The notes: generated by a model from the letters alone, not told the origin. Positions 8,692 to 16,652 are shown, counted from the stretch's first letter. The stretch: DNA of 64,000 nt from Mayfieldus sp963781495 (GCA_963781495.1 CAWAFX010000003.1:225571-289570), one strand, 5' to 3'. Numbers and translations are program-made.

Positions 8692-9297
8692 CTAGTCCTC
8701 CCCGACCCTGAAGTAGGCGAAGCGGGCGATGCGGACGTTTTCCCCCGTCTTTGCCGCCAGCTCCTGGCGCAGCTCCTCGATCGACTTCGACTCGTGCTTC
8801 TCGACGTTGACGTGCTGCTGCTCGAGCAGCGCCATCTCCCGGGCCCACTTCTGCAGCTGTCCTTCGACGATCTGCGGGATCCGGTCGTCCGGCTTGCCGT
8901 CCGCTCGCGCCGCCTCCTCGAGCACCCGCTGCTCGGCCTCGCGCTCGGCCTCAGGGATGTCGTCGACGGAGACGTAGCGGGCGCCGCTGGCCGCGATGTG
9001 CAGGGCCACCTCGTAGGCGAAGGCCTTGAACTCCTCGCCGCGGGCGACGAAGTCGGTCTCGCACTGCACCTCGACCATCGCCCCGACCTGGTCGTTGGCG
9101 TGGATGTAGGCGCTGACCACGCCTTCCTCGGTTCCGCGGCCGGCCCGCTTGGCCGCCGAGGCCTGGCCCTTGACCCGCAACAGCTCGATCGCCCGATCGA
9201 GATCACCCTCAGCCTCGGCGAGCGCCGCCTTGCAGTCCATCATCCCGGCCCCGGTGCGGTCGCGCAGGGCCTTGACGTCGCCGGCCGAGATCGCCAT
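8692..9297 (-). CDS. tsf: Translation elongation factor Ts (short form)
   Basis: A 201-residue nucleotide exchange factor for EF-Tu. The N-terminal UBA-like domain (DVKALRDRTGAGMMDCKAAL) and the EF-Tu contact motif ETDFVARGEEFKAF are clear. At about 200 residues it is the short type with a single core subdomain, as in Thermus and several deep-branching actinobacteria, against about 280 residues in E. coli. Its ATG shares one base with the rpsB stop (TGATG), giving direct translational coupling. Confidence 0.96.
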   Translation of the reverse strand: MAISAGDVKALRDRTGAGMMDCKAALAEAEGDLDRAIELLRVKGQASAAKRAGRGTEEGVVSAYIHANDQVGAMVEVQCETDFVARGEEFKAFAYEVALHIAASGARYVSVDDIPEAEREAEQRVLEEAARADGKPDDRIPQIVEGQLQKWAREMALLEQQHVNVEKHESKSIEELRQELAAKTGENVRIARFAYFRVGED

Positions 9298-10310
9298 CAG
9301 GACTTGCCCCCTTCAGCTGCCTTGGCCGGAGCGGCGGGTTGCTGGGGTTGGGCAGGTGCCGGCTTCGGGGCGGGCTGCTGGGACTGGGCCGGTGGCTTCT
9401 GCTGAGGCTGGGCGGGTGCCTGTTGAGGGGCTCCGCCGCCGCCAGGAGGCTGCTGGCCGCCGGGAGCCCCCTGGGCCGCCTCGGCCTGAGCCGCGGCGGC
9501 AGCGGCCGCTTTGGCCTCCTCGGCCTCCTTGCGCGCCCGCTCCTCCTCCTCGCGCTTGCGCTTTTCTTCCTCTTCGCGCCTGCGCTTCTCCTCCTCCTCG
9601 GCCCGCCGGCGCTCCTCCTCGGTGCGCCAGGCCGAAGCGCCCTGCTCGATTGCCTCGCCGACGGTGCGGATCACCAGCTCGCAGGAGCGGATCGCGTCGT
9701 CGTTGCCGGGGATCACGTAGTCGATCGGCTCCGGATCGCAGTTTGTGTCGACCAGACCGATGATCGGGATCCGCAGCCGTGCCGCCTCGGCGACCGCGAT
9801 CGCCTCGGTCTTGAGGTCGACGATGAAGACCGCGTCGGGAAGGCGCTCCATGTCGCGGACGCCGCCGAGGTTGTATTCGAGCTTTGCCAACTCGGCCTGC
9901 ATTCCCATCCGCTCCTTGGTCGGCAGCAGGTCCAGCCGCCCGCCTTCCTGCAGCTCGGTCAGCTCGTGCAGGCGCCCAATCCGGGCAGAGATCGTGTTGA
10001 AGTTGGTCAGCAGGCCGCCCAGCCAGCGCAGGTTGACGTAGGGCATTCCGCAGCGCCCGGCCCATTCCTGGACCGCGTCGCGGGCCTGCTTCTTGGTCCC
10101 GACGAAGAGGACGGTGCCCCCGCCCCGGGAAAGCTCGCCGCCGAACTCGCGTGCCTGGTTGAGCAGCTGCTCGGTCTGCAGCAGATCGATGATGTGGATC
10201 CCGTCGCGCTCGCCGAAGATGTAGCGGCGCATGGCGGGGTTCCAACGGCGCGTCTGGTGGCCGAAGTGGACTCCAGCCTCCAGCAGCTCCTTGATGCCTA
10301 CCTCGGCCAT
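9297..10310 (-). CDS. rpsB: 30S ribosomal protein S2 with long low-complexity C-terminal tail
   Basis: A 337-residue S2. The first 230 residues are a normal S2: KELLEAGVHFGHQTRRWNP, FVGTKKQARDAVQEWA, NLRWLGGLLTNF, then VFIVDLKTEAIAVAEA and DTNCDPEPIDYVIPGNDDAIR. About 108 extra residues follow, first a Glu/Arg/Lys-rich helix-like stretch (residues 230-268), then an Ala/Gln/Pro/Gly-rich tail. S2 is usually 230-280 residues. The gene opens the rpsB-tsf-pyrH-frr block and has a good AAAGGAAAGGAAG ribosome-binding region just upstream of ATG 10310. Confidence 0.96.
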   Translation of the reverse strand: MAEVGIKELLEAGVHFGHQTRRWNPAMRRYIFGERDGIHIIDLLQTEQLLNQAREFGGELSRGGGTVLFVGTKKQARDAVQEWAGRCGMPYVNLRWLGGLLTNFNTISARIGRLHELTELQEGGRLDLLPTKERMGMQAELAKLEYNLGGVRDMERLPDAVFIVDLKTEAIAVAEAARLRIPIIGLVDTNCDPEPIDYVIPGNDDAIRSCELVIRTVGEAIEQGASAWRTEEERRRAEEEEKRRREEEEKRKREEEERARKEAEEAKAAAAAAAQAEAAQGAPGGQQPPGGGGAPQQAPAQPQQKPPAQSQQPAPKPAPAQPQQPAAPAKAAEGGKS

Positions 10311-10363
10311 CTGGGTGCTTCCTTTCCTTTGCCTTGTACAGCTGACCCGTCGCCTCCACGGGA

Positions 10364-10380
10364 CCGGCGCGCTGCGCCGG
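10364..10380 (-). promoter_or_regulatory. Perfect stem-loop in the rpsB leader
   Basis: A 7-bp perfect inverted repeat (CCGGCGC / GCGCCGG, 3-base loop) lies 54-70 bases upstream of the rpsB start codon on the transcribed strand. S2 is known to repress its own mRNA in some bacteria through leader structure, but this hairpin does not match a family I can name. It may only be a GC-rich coincidence. Confidence 0.3.
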
Positions 10381-10701
10381 CAGGACCCGCTTGGGTCGAC
10401 GGGGGTCGAATTAGCGTTGGCGCCAGTCTAGAGAAAGCGTCTGCGCGGACCCTCGGACACCTAGATGACTGAACCGTCTCCCCTATCGTCGGCCAACGTC
10501 AACTGAGGCGCCGCTTTTCGGGCGAAGCGACAGTCGACAGAGAAGCCTTGACGCTGACTGCACATGAGCTCGATTCTGGCGCACGCCGCTCAGTCTGAGA
10601 GGGCCAGCAAGAAGACGTTGCTCCCTTTGCAGTGAAGACGACCGTCTTCCACTGCTCCTTACCGCGCTGAGCGGCAGAGCAGCAGTGTCCGGGGGGCCGG
10701 C
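10381..10701. other. Non-coding stretch upstream of rpsB
   Basis: These 321 bases between the rpsB leader hairpin and the PH-like gene contain no convincing coding frame. A TTGACG hexamer occurs on the minus strand at 10502-10497, but I found no good -10 element at proper spacing, so the rpsB promoter is not assigned. No tRNA or riboswitch pattern was recognised. Confidence 0.5.
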
Positions 10702-11013
10702 CTAGTGGGCCAGCCGCTCCCTGAGGATGCGCTCGACAGCGTCGGGATCGTCGGGCGTGATCGTTGGCACGATCCGCCCACCCGTGTGAAGCTCGAGCGC
10801 AACGCCCTTCTTCGTTCGGCCCAAATCGAGGTTGTACCAATGGACGAGGTCGCCGGAGCCCCAGAGCCGCCAACGTCCGCGCACCGGGCGCAGGGACCGC
10901 TTCTCGACCGATCTGATTGAGGGATAGGGGATCTTCTTTGCTCCCCAGAGGTAGTACCAGCGGATGACCAGGCCCCGCTCGTCGCAGGCGATGCGGCCGT
11001 CGTCATAGAGCAT
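10702..11013 (-). CDS. Small PH-like domain protein, hypothetical
   Basis: A 103-residue protein with no signal peptide and no membrane segment. Its pattern of short beta-strands ending in an amphipathic helix (VIRWYYLWGAKKIPYPSIRSV at residues 16-36, then WRLWGSGDLVHWYNLD, then DPDAVERILRERL) looks like the bacterial PH-like fold found in small conserved actinobacterial proteins. The role is unknown. It stands alone on the minus strand at the start of the looser accessory stretch, 143 bases from the next gene. The fold is inferred from strand pattern only. Confidence 0.65.
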   Translation of the reverse strand: MLYDDGRIACDERGLVIRWYYLWGAKKIPYPSIRSVEKRSLRPVRGRWRLWGSGDLVHWYNLDLGRTKKGVALELHTGGRIVPTITPDDPDAVERILRERLAH

Positions 11014-11157
11014 CAGACGATCATTATGGCCGCCAAATCGGGACGCTCCTAATAGCGCTTTCCGATCTGGTCCGGGGTCGAGTTACGGTCCGCAGTGGCC
11101 CTCCTCGCGCCAAGCGGGAGCGGTCTTGCTACCACGCTCGGCCCCCCGCTGATCGTC

Positions 11158-11763
11158 CTATGCGCGTAGGTCCGAGCGTGCTGCCACTAGACCTGCGCGC
11201 CACCCCGGTGCCCGCCCTCCGAGAGGTGGCTGAATCGCCGCCGCATCGATACCGCTCTTGCGGAGGACCCATGCGACGACTGCATTGGAGTTCCACATTT
11301 CTCCGGTGCCGAACTCGTCGCGGCCCCATACTGGCGTTGGGATCTGTGGAACCACATCGAGCACACGCCGGGCGACCGCAAGATCACTGGTGAGGCGACG
11401 CGGGCTGTCGATGGCCTCGGCGACGTCAGGGATGTTTCCGCCGCGCCAGACACGGATCTCATACCGGAAGATTCGGAAGCGCCCCGCCCAGCGTGCCCCC
11501 ACCGGGCCCTCCGCTACGACGCCGCGACTCTCCCCGGTGAGGTCGGGTTCCGGAGCCTGCTCTATGACGTAAGTGTCATCGCCCAGATGGACCTGTAGCG
11601 CTGCGTGGTACAGGACACATGTTGCCCGGCGTTCCAATCTGGCCTTGAGCGCCTCGTAGAGGCGGCCGTTCCATTTCACAAAGTGGCCACCCGCGCCGAG
11701 TGGCAGCCAGTACAGGTCCACGGCGGCATTGCTCGGGGTCTCTGACGCCAGCGGAGCTACCAC
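11158..11763 (-). CDS. Conserved hypothetical protein, possible papain-like/NlpC-type fold with a Ser at the Cys position
   Basis: A 201-residue cytoplasmic protein I recognise only as a conserved actinobacterial type, not by function. Strongly patterned segments are DLYWLPLGAGGHFVKWNGRL, LYHAALQVHL, GVVAEGPVGARWAGRF, FRYEIRVWRGGNIPDV, VWGRDEFGTGEMWNSNAVVAW and PLGGRAPGWRAGL. The order 'His in a strand, then N-S-N before a helix' recalls circularly permuted papain-like proteases (H then NCN), but Ser replaces the expected Cys. That relation is inference. The start is GTG at 11763. It is divergent from the antiporter gene across 60 bases, so the two may share a control region. Confidence 0.7.
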   Translation of the reverse strand: MVAPLASETPSNAAVDLYWLPLGAGGHFVKWNGRLYEALKARLERRATCVLYHAALQVHLGDDTYVIEQAPEPDLTGESRGVVAEGPVGARWAGRFRIFRYEIRVWRGGNIPDVAEAIDSPRRLTSDLAVARRVLDVVPQIPTPVWGRDEFGTGEMWNSNAVVAWVLRKSGIDAAAIQPPLGGRAPGWRAGLVAARSDLRA

Positions 11764-11823
11764 GGATCGATCCTATGGTCGGCACAGAATGGGCTGCCTG
11801 AGGGTCGCGGATAAGCTGGCTCG

Positions 11824-13098
11824 GTGCCGCTAGCGCTGAGCGAGGGACTTCACGGCGGTGGTCTTTACGCCCTGGCGCTCCTGGGCCTCGGGCTCGCCCT
11901 TGCGGTCGGGATTGGCGCCCTGTCTCATCAGCACGAGCGCGCCTTCTCAGCAGCTTTGATTTATGTCCTTCTCGGTGCCTTCGGCTCTGTTTGGCTCTCA
12001 GTCCTGGACGTTTCGCCGATCGACCCGATCGGCGACCACAGACTGATGGAGCGACTCACGGAACTCGCCCTGACCGTCGCGGTCTTCTCTGCAGGGCTCA
12101 CGGTCGAGCGCTACGTCCGCAGGCGATCTGTGATCTCGGTCGCGATTCTGCTCCTCGTGGTGATGCCGGTGACGATCGCGCTAATCGCTCTCTTCGGCTA
12201 CTACGCCATGGGGCTTTCGCTCGGAGCGGCGTTGCTGCTCGGTGCCGTCCTCGCCCCGACTGATCCGGTCCTAGCGGGAGACCTCGGACTTGGCCCTCCG
12301 GGAACCGAGGCGGTGGGAGAGCCAAGGTTCTCGCTGCATACGGAGGCTGCTATCAACGACGGTCTCGCGTCTCCCTTCGTCGTCGGCGGGCTCTTCGTCG
12401 CCACAAAAGGCGGCACGTCGTGGATCGGCGAGTGGATCTGGGCGGACGTGATCTACGCCGTCGGGATCGCCGTCGTCTTGGGAGCTGCACTGGGGGCAGG
12501 AGCTGGGTGGGTTGTCACGCGCGCCAGGGCAAGGGGGTTGATGTCCCCCGAGCTCGACGGGTTTGCCGCGATCGCGCTCGTGCTGAGCATCTACGGGCTA
12601 GCGGAGCTCGTCGGCTCCTACGGGCTGATCGCCTTGTTCGTGGCGGGGGTCGCGTTTCGGCGCTATGAGTTCGAGCACGAGGTCAACATCCGCTTTCACC
12701 AGGGGGCCGAAGTCGCCGGGACCCTTCTCGAACTGCTCGTACTGCTTCTGCTCGGCTCGATGTTGACGCTTGAGGGCCTGTCGGTTCCGGGGTGGAGTGG
12801 CTGGCTGCTGGCACCTCTGCTCATCTTCGTCATGCGCCCGGCGCTGGTTTTGGCCAGCAGCGGTCCGGGGCTGGCGTCGCTGAGCGAACGAGTCTTTCTC
12901 GCTTTCTTCGGGGTTCGCGGCGTCGCGGCGCTGTTTTACGCCGCGATCGTCGTGGGCTCAGGGACGCTGTCCTCGCACGAAGCCGATGTCGTGGTCTGGA
13001 CAACGATCGCCTGCGTTGTTGTTTCCATCTTCATCCACGGAGCTACCTCCACGTCTCTGTCGACGAGGCTCTTGAACGCTGACCCGCGGCCTCGATGA
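11824..13098 (+). CDS. Cation:proton antiporter (CPA1, Na+/H+ type)
   Basis: A 424-residue membrane protein with about 11-12 hydrophobic segments. It exchanges a monovalent cation for protons to control pH or salt. CPA1 signatures are present: GAVLAPTDPVLA, HTEAAINDGLASPF (ion-binding Asp region) and FFGVRGVAALFYAA. It has no cytoplasmic TrkA-like tail and ends shortly after the last membrane segment. The start is GTG at 11824. The gene is single, divergent from the hypothetical gene at 11158-11763, and lies in a stretch of lower GC than its neighbours. Confidence 0.9.
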   Translation: MPLALSEGLHGGGLYALALLGLGLALAVGIGALSHQHERAFSAALIYVLLGAFGSVWLSVLDVSPIDPIGDHRLMERLTELALTVAVFSAGLTVERYVRRRSVISVAILLLVVMPVTIALIALFGYYAMGLSLGAALLLGAVLAPTDPVLAGDLGLGPPGTEAVGEPRFSLHTEAAINDGLASPFVVGGLFVATKGGTSWIGEWIWADVIYAVGIAVVLGAALGAGAGWVVTRARARGLMSPELDGFAAIALVLSIYGLAELVGSYGLIALFVAGVAFRRYEFEHEVNIRFHQGAEVAGTLLELLVLLLLGSMLTLEGLSVPGWSGWLLAPLLIFVMRPALVLASSGPGLASLSERVFLAFFGVRGVAALFYAAIVVGSGTLSSHEADVVVWTTIACVVVSIFIHGATSTSLSTRLLNADPRPR

Positions 13099-13575
13099 GC
13101 GGGGCTTGGTTCAACGGTCGAGCACGAGAGCCAGTATCCGTCTGATCGGCGTGGGCAGCCTGCTTCGGCTGAAGCGGCGGGCTCGTGCTTCTCGCGCGAA
13201 GCAGCAGTCTCCAAGGAGAATGTGACGATCCGAGAGCCGTGACCCGCGCGGGAGCCTTCAGCCCGGCCGACAACGACGGAGTGCGGTCTTTCGCCCCTGC
13301 CCCCGAGCGCCGTCGAAGTTGGGCTTCGGCCTGCGCCAACGTGGGCGATTGGCGATGACACGCTCGGCCTCGCTCTTCACCACTCGGGCTTCAACTGCTG
13401 CAAAAGCAGAGCCGCTGCGATCTCGCTGTTTCGCGCACGACCTCGCCCGCGCCTACACGCAGCAGAAAATTCCGCCGACAATGCGATTGATCAAGCAAAG
13501 TTGTGCTAATCCGCGCAACTCGCCATACGATTTTGACCGTAAGCACTGTCCTTTCAAGGCATTTCCTCAATCGAC
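13099..13575. other. 477-base intergenic stretch, no gene recognised
   Basis: Open frames here are short and lack ribosome-binding sites or recognisable protein character. The last 100 bases are clearly more AT-rich than the rest of the window and may hold the promoter for the gene at 13576. A TTGTGC/CATACG pair with a 17-base spacer at 13501-13529 is too weak to call. No tRNA, repeat or insertion-sequence end was seen. Confidence 0.5.
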
Positions 13576-14388
13576 ATGGCAGCTGACCGCAGGGCGGCGG
13601 CGAAGTTCGTGTCTTGCTTCATAGGCGATCTGATGCTCGCTTTATCGGTGGCGCTTGGCTGCACCTTCCTAGTTGCAGCGTTGACCGGATCTCGCAATGC
13701 GACGGCTGCCGCGTTCGCGATACCCCTTGGGACGATCTACCTGCTTCAGATCAGACACCCCCGCCTCACTTTTAGTCGAGGCGGTTTGCCCTTTCCCTCC
13801 GATTTCATCTCCGTGGCAGGCATGCTGCTCTTAATCGTCGCCATGTCGTTGGCATTGGTTGAAAGGCCTGGCTGGCCCCTCTTGGTGCTCGGGTTTGTAG
13901 TGGTGATCCTCGGCGGCAGGCGGGCCGGGCCCACCCGCATCCACACTGCAATCTCTTCGCCGGACCGCAGTGAAGAGCGTGCCTCCAGCATTGAGCCTGT
14001 CGCCGGCGCAAGCGACTTAGCAGTCGCGGAAATTGAGCTCCAACGCGAAGCCAATTACTTCGCAGACAGCTTTCACGCTTACAAAGTGATCGTCGACGGT
14101 GAGCAGCGGTTAAGCATCCGCGAGGGTCAAGAGATGCGTATCGCCGTTGCCCCCGGAGACCATGAGCTTCAACTGCGTATTAACCACTGCCGCAGTCCAA
14201 TCGTCACTCTGCGCATTGCGGGTGGCGAACGTCTGCGCTATCGCTGCCGTCCGAACGTCACCGCAATGACGGAGCTCTTCTTCACCACCTTCGGACGCGG
14301 TCGCTACATACATCTCGAGCCGGTCGTCCCAGAAGCGGGACGGAGCCAGATTCATGGTTCGAGTAGCGGAAAATCTAGGCCGGAATGA
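13576..14388 (+). CDS. Membrane protein with C-terminal PEGA-like beta domain, hypothetical
   Basis: A 270-residue protein. The N-terminal half has about four hydrophobic segments (about residues 12-35, 42-57, 75-92 and 97-112). After a linker rich in Ser/Ala/Glu, the C-terminal 110 residues form a beta-rich module with the pattern YKVIVDGEQRLSIREGQ, MRIAVAPGDHELQLRI and CRSPIVTLRIAGGERL. This resembles PEGA-like or carboxypeptidase-regulatory-like domains that sit on the outer face or bind ligands. The function is unknown. It is isolated, and its base composition is lower in GC than the surrounding operons. Confidence 0.65.
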   Translation: MAADRRAAAKFVSCFIGDLMLALSVALGCTFLVAALTGSRNATAAAFAIPLGTIYLLQIRHPRLTFSRGGLPFPSDFISVAGMLLLIVAMSLALVERPGWPLLVLGFVVVILGGRRAGPTRIHTAISSPDRSEERASSIEPVAGASDLAVAEIELQREANYFADSFHAYKVIVDGEQRLSIREGQEMRIAVAPGDHELQLRINHCRSPIVTLRIAGGERLRYRCRPNVTAMTELFFTTFGRGRYIHLEPVVPEAGRSQIHGSSSGKSRPE

Positions 14389-14508
14389 CATTCGACGGCA
14401 AGGCGACTGGTCCGCCATTTCGTCAACCAGAGCTCGGGAGTGCCCTCTAGCTCGACCTGGTAACCGCGGCACTCGGTTTTCGCGCAAAGGAGCAGCGAGC
14501 TGCGAGCG

Positions 14509-14943
14509 CTAGCAGCCCCACGAATCTGCTGTCTCAGACCGTAGTCCTACGGCCTGAAGCGCTTCCTCGCGATCGTCGTAACCGTGGAAAGCGATCGCCT
14601 TGCCATCTCTCATCGTCCAAACGTCAGCGCTAAGCCCGACGACGTCTGCGGTCGTTCCCCGCGCACGGCCGAATGAGCGGGTTAGCGCGACAACCTTTTC
14701 GCCCGCGTCGACCAGCTCCTCAAGTTCGATCCGGAACCAGTCCCAGGACCGCAGCCAATCCTTGGTCGCGGCCTCGACCTCGCTGAATCCGTGGTACGCC
14801 CTATCACCAGTGATACCGCCGAGCGACGATGCCCATTTCCACTCAATGGCAGGATCGAAGATTTCCTTGCCGACCCAGAAGTTCCCACGCGCGACCTCGC
14901 CGTAGAAATGCCGCACTGCCGCGAGGTCCGCTTCCGAGGCCAT
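14509..14943 (-). CDS. NTF2/SnoaL-like family protein (1 of 3)
   Basis: A 144-residue single-domain protein with the cone-shaped NTF2-like fold pattern: an N-terminal helix (LAAVRHFYGEVARGNF), FDPAIEWKWASS, YHGFSEVEAATKDWL, then beta-strands ending VWTMRDGKAIAFHGYDDREE. This superfamily includes polyketide cyclases, isomerases and many proteins without known activity. The C-terminus EALQAVGLR resembles the ends of the next two genes. It is the most divergent of the three tandem copies, and the Cys-ending tail (ADSWGC) is unique to it. Confidence 0.8.
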   Translation of the reverse strand: MASEADLAAVRHFYGEVARGNFWVGKEIFDPAIEWKWASSLGGITGDRAYHGFSEVEAATKDWLRSWDWFRIELEELVDAGEKVVALTRSFGRARGTTADVVGLSADVWTMRDGKAIAFHGYDDREEALQAVGLRSETADSWGC

Positions 14944-15009
14944 TCCGTGGCGAGTATGGCTGGCGTCTCACGCTGCCGCAAGTCGCGCATAGCGGAGGCG
15001 CGGAGTGCT

Positions 15010-15041
15010 CTACTCCCGCAGCCCGGCGGCTTCGAGAGCCT
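15010..15041. repeat. 32-bp direct repeat, copy A (3' end of NTF2-like gene 2)
   Basis: Identical to 15416-15447. It includes the stop codon and encodes the shared C-terminus (ALEAAGLRE). The flanking sequences differ, so identity is restricted to the gene ends. Confidence 0.9.
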
Positions 15042-15411
15042 CGCTCCTCGATGTGAAGGCCTGATCCCGGACGATCCTGCCATCGCGAAGCTCGTAGACG
15101 AAGAAGATGTGGGCGTCGAGCGGAGTGCCGCTGCCCGCCCCCCGACCACTCACCGCAATTACCGCGACGGCGGCATTGCCTCCAGCGTCCATGAACTCCA
15201 CCGGCTCCAACACCAAATCGACCCAAGCGTCGAAGAAGATTCGCTCCCTTTCGCGCAGCCCCTCCCAACCGTGAACAATCTCGAAGTCGGGCGCTTCCGG
15301 GAAGCCTCCGACGACGCAGTCCTCAGCGAAGTAGTGCTGAGCCGCTTCGACGCCCCCTTCGCTCCAGGCCTTCCAGGTCCGACGCACGACCTCGACGTTC
15401 TCCTCCGACAT
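15010..15411 (-). CDS. NTF2/SnoaL-like family protein (2 of 3)
   Basis: A 133-residue NTF2-like protein. I choose ATG 15411 (MSEENVEVVRRTWKAWSE) because this N-terminus is the family's standard helix; the longer frame to 15510 reads back into the neighbouring copy. It ends FTSRSEALEAAGLRE. Proteins of this start and end type form a very large paralogous family in Thermoleophilia genomes, which supports the taxonomic placement. Four bases separate its start codon from the stop of the next copy, so the two are co-transcribed. Substrate and activity are unknown. Confidence 0.85.
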   Translation of the reverse strand: MSEENVEVVRRTWKAWSEGGVEAAQHYFAEDCVVGGFPEAPDFEIVHGWEGLRERERIFFDAWVDLVLEPVEFMDAGGNAAVAVIAVSGRGAGSGTPLDAHIFFVYELRDGRIVRDQAFTSRSEALEAAGLRE

Positions 15412-15415
15412 CAAC

Positions 15416-15447
15416 CTACTCCCGCAGCCCGGCGGCTTCGAGAGCCT
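15416..15447. repeat. 32-bp direct repeat, copy B (3' end of NTF2-like gene 3)
   Basis: Identical to 15010-15041, 406 bases away in direct orientation. Recombination between the copies would delete exactly one NTF2-like gene. Confidence 0.9.
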
Positions 15448-15823
15448 TCGAGTGGTCGAAGTGGAACTCGATCCGAATGATCTGGTCATCCCGGATGTCG
15501 TAGACGGCACTCAGACTTGAGCGGAGGTCGATGCCGCTGGCCCGGCCCCTACCTCCCCAGTCGGTTCGAGCCACGACCCGGTCGCCGACGGCAAACACCT
15601 CCCGGATGACGCCTATACCTTGGCTCCCCTCCTCCCAGCCCTGTTCAATAACGGCGAGGAAGCGCCGGAACTCTTCGCGGCCGCGAAAAGGCTTCGCCTC
15701 GGGAAACACGGAGGCATCAGGGCGAACCTCGATCTCCTCTGCCATGAATTCGAGATACGCGTCGGGGCCGGCGTTGTAGGCGTCGAGCGACGCTCTAACC
15801 AACTCCACGTTCTCCTGCGACAT
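15416..15823 (-). CDS. NTF2/SnoaL-like family protein (3 of 3)
   Basis: A 135-residue NTF2-like protein starting MSQENVELVRASLDAYNAG at ATG 15823. It continues with the acidic-strand pattern FMAEEIEVRPDASVFPEA, RGREEFRRFLAVIEQGW and YDIRDDQIIRIEFHFDHSK, and ends ALEAAGLRE. It is upstream of and co-directional with copy 2. The last 32 bases of its gene, including the stop, are identical to those of copy 2, which points to recent duplication or gene conversion. It may act on small hydrophobic compounds like other SnoaL-fold proteins, but nothing here proves that. Confidence 0.85.
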   Translation of the reverse strand: MSQENVELVRASLDAYNAGPDAYLEFMAEEIEVRPDASVFPEAKPFRGREEFRRFLAVIEQGWEEGSQGIGVIREVFAVGDRVVARTDWGGRGRASGIDLRSSLSAVYDIRDDQIIRIEFHFDHSKALEAAGLRE

Positions 15824-15977
15824 CGCCCACGCAGTATCTCGCTCTGGCCTACGAGCCGCCGGAGCGATGGGTTCCAGGAGCCGTGGCACTCCCCGTTGCC
15901 TCATCGCGCCTCCTTTCGCGTGAAAGCGACAGCGACCAAGCGCCCGAGGTTGCAATGACAGCACCGTGTCTGTCGCT

Positions 15978-16652
15978 TCAGCGCGCCCGCTCAAGTCCCG
16001 CGACGAGGTCGTCCGGCAGCTCGGAGGTGAAGGTCAGCCGCTCGCCGCTCACGGGGTGCGTGAAGCCGAGGCGGTGGGCGTGCAGGAACTGGCGCCGCAG
16101 GCCGTGGGCCTCGCCACCCCCGTAGGTCGGGTCGCCGGCGAGCGGATGCCCGATCGCGGCGAAGTGGGCGCGGATCTGGTGCGTGCGCCCGGTCTCGAGC
16201 CGGACCTCGACGTAGCTGTCGGCGGGCAGCAGCTCGAGCACCGTGAAATGGGTGCGGGCCTGGCGTGACCCGGCGCCGGAGACCGCCATCCGGGTGCGGC
16301 TGCGACGCTCGCGCCCGATCGGGGCGTCGATCGTCCCGGTCCGCGACTCCAGATGGCCTCGCGCCAGGGCCAGGTAGACGCGCTCGACCTCGCGTGCGGC
16401 CACCTGCGCCGCCAGGGCCCGCTGTGCCTCGTCGCTGCGGGCCACGACCAGTAGCCCGGAGGTGTCCTTGTCGAGGCGATGGACGATCCCGGGCCGCTCC
16501 GGGTCGCCGCCGCCGAGCAGCTCGCCGAGCTGGTCGACGAGGGTCGGGCCGCTGTGCGAGGGCGCCGGGTGAACCACCAGCCCCGCCGGCTTGTCGATGA
16601 CCGCGATCGCGTCGTCGCTGTGGACGATCTCTGCCCGCGGGGCTCCGTTCAC
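15978..16652 (-). CDS. RluA/RluD-family pseudouridine synthase without S4 domain
   Basis: A 224-residue enzyme that isomerises uridine to pseudouridine in structured RNA. The catalytic motif GIVHRLDKDTSGLLVVA contains the nucleophilic Asp. VIDKPAGLVVHPAPSH, VYLALARGHL, LETGRTHQIRAHFAAIGHPL and LHAHRLGFTHP are further family blocks. RluD-type enzymes normally carry an N-terminal S4 RNA-binding domain; this protein starts almost directly at the catalytic domain. The start is GTG at 16652, overlapping the lspA stop by 4 bases (GTGA). lspA followed by rluD is a common pairing. Confidence 0.9.
   Translation of the reverse strand: MNGAPRAEIVHSDDAIAVIDKPAGLVVHPAPSHSGPTLVDQLGELLGGGDPERPGIVHRLDKDTSGLLVVARSDEAQRALAAQVAAREVERVYLALARGHLESRTGTIDAPIGRERRSRTRMAVSGAGSRQARTHFTVLELLPADSYVEVRLETGRTHQIRAHFAAIGHPLAGDPTYGGGEAHGLRRQFLHAHRLGFTHPVSGERLTFTSELPDDLVAGLERAR

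Noticed and set aside
9313..10359. A second long frame overlapping rpsB on the same strand
   Set aside because: It reads rpsB in the wrong register and has no recognisable domains.
10499..10873. A minus-strand frame upstream of rpsB
   Set aside because: Its sequence is Arg/Ser/Pro-rich shadow text and it overlaps the better supported PH-like gene in another register.
13487..13529. A promoter upstream of the membrane protein at 13576
   Set aside because: The TTGATC or TTGTGC hexamers pair only with weak -10 boxes (CATACG, GCTAAT at wrong spacing), too poor to call.
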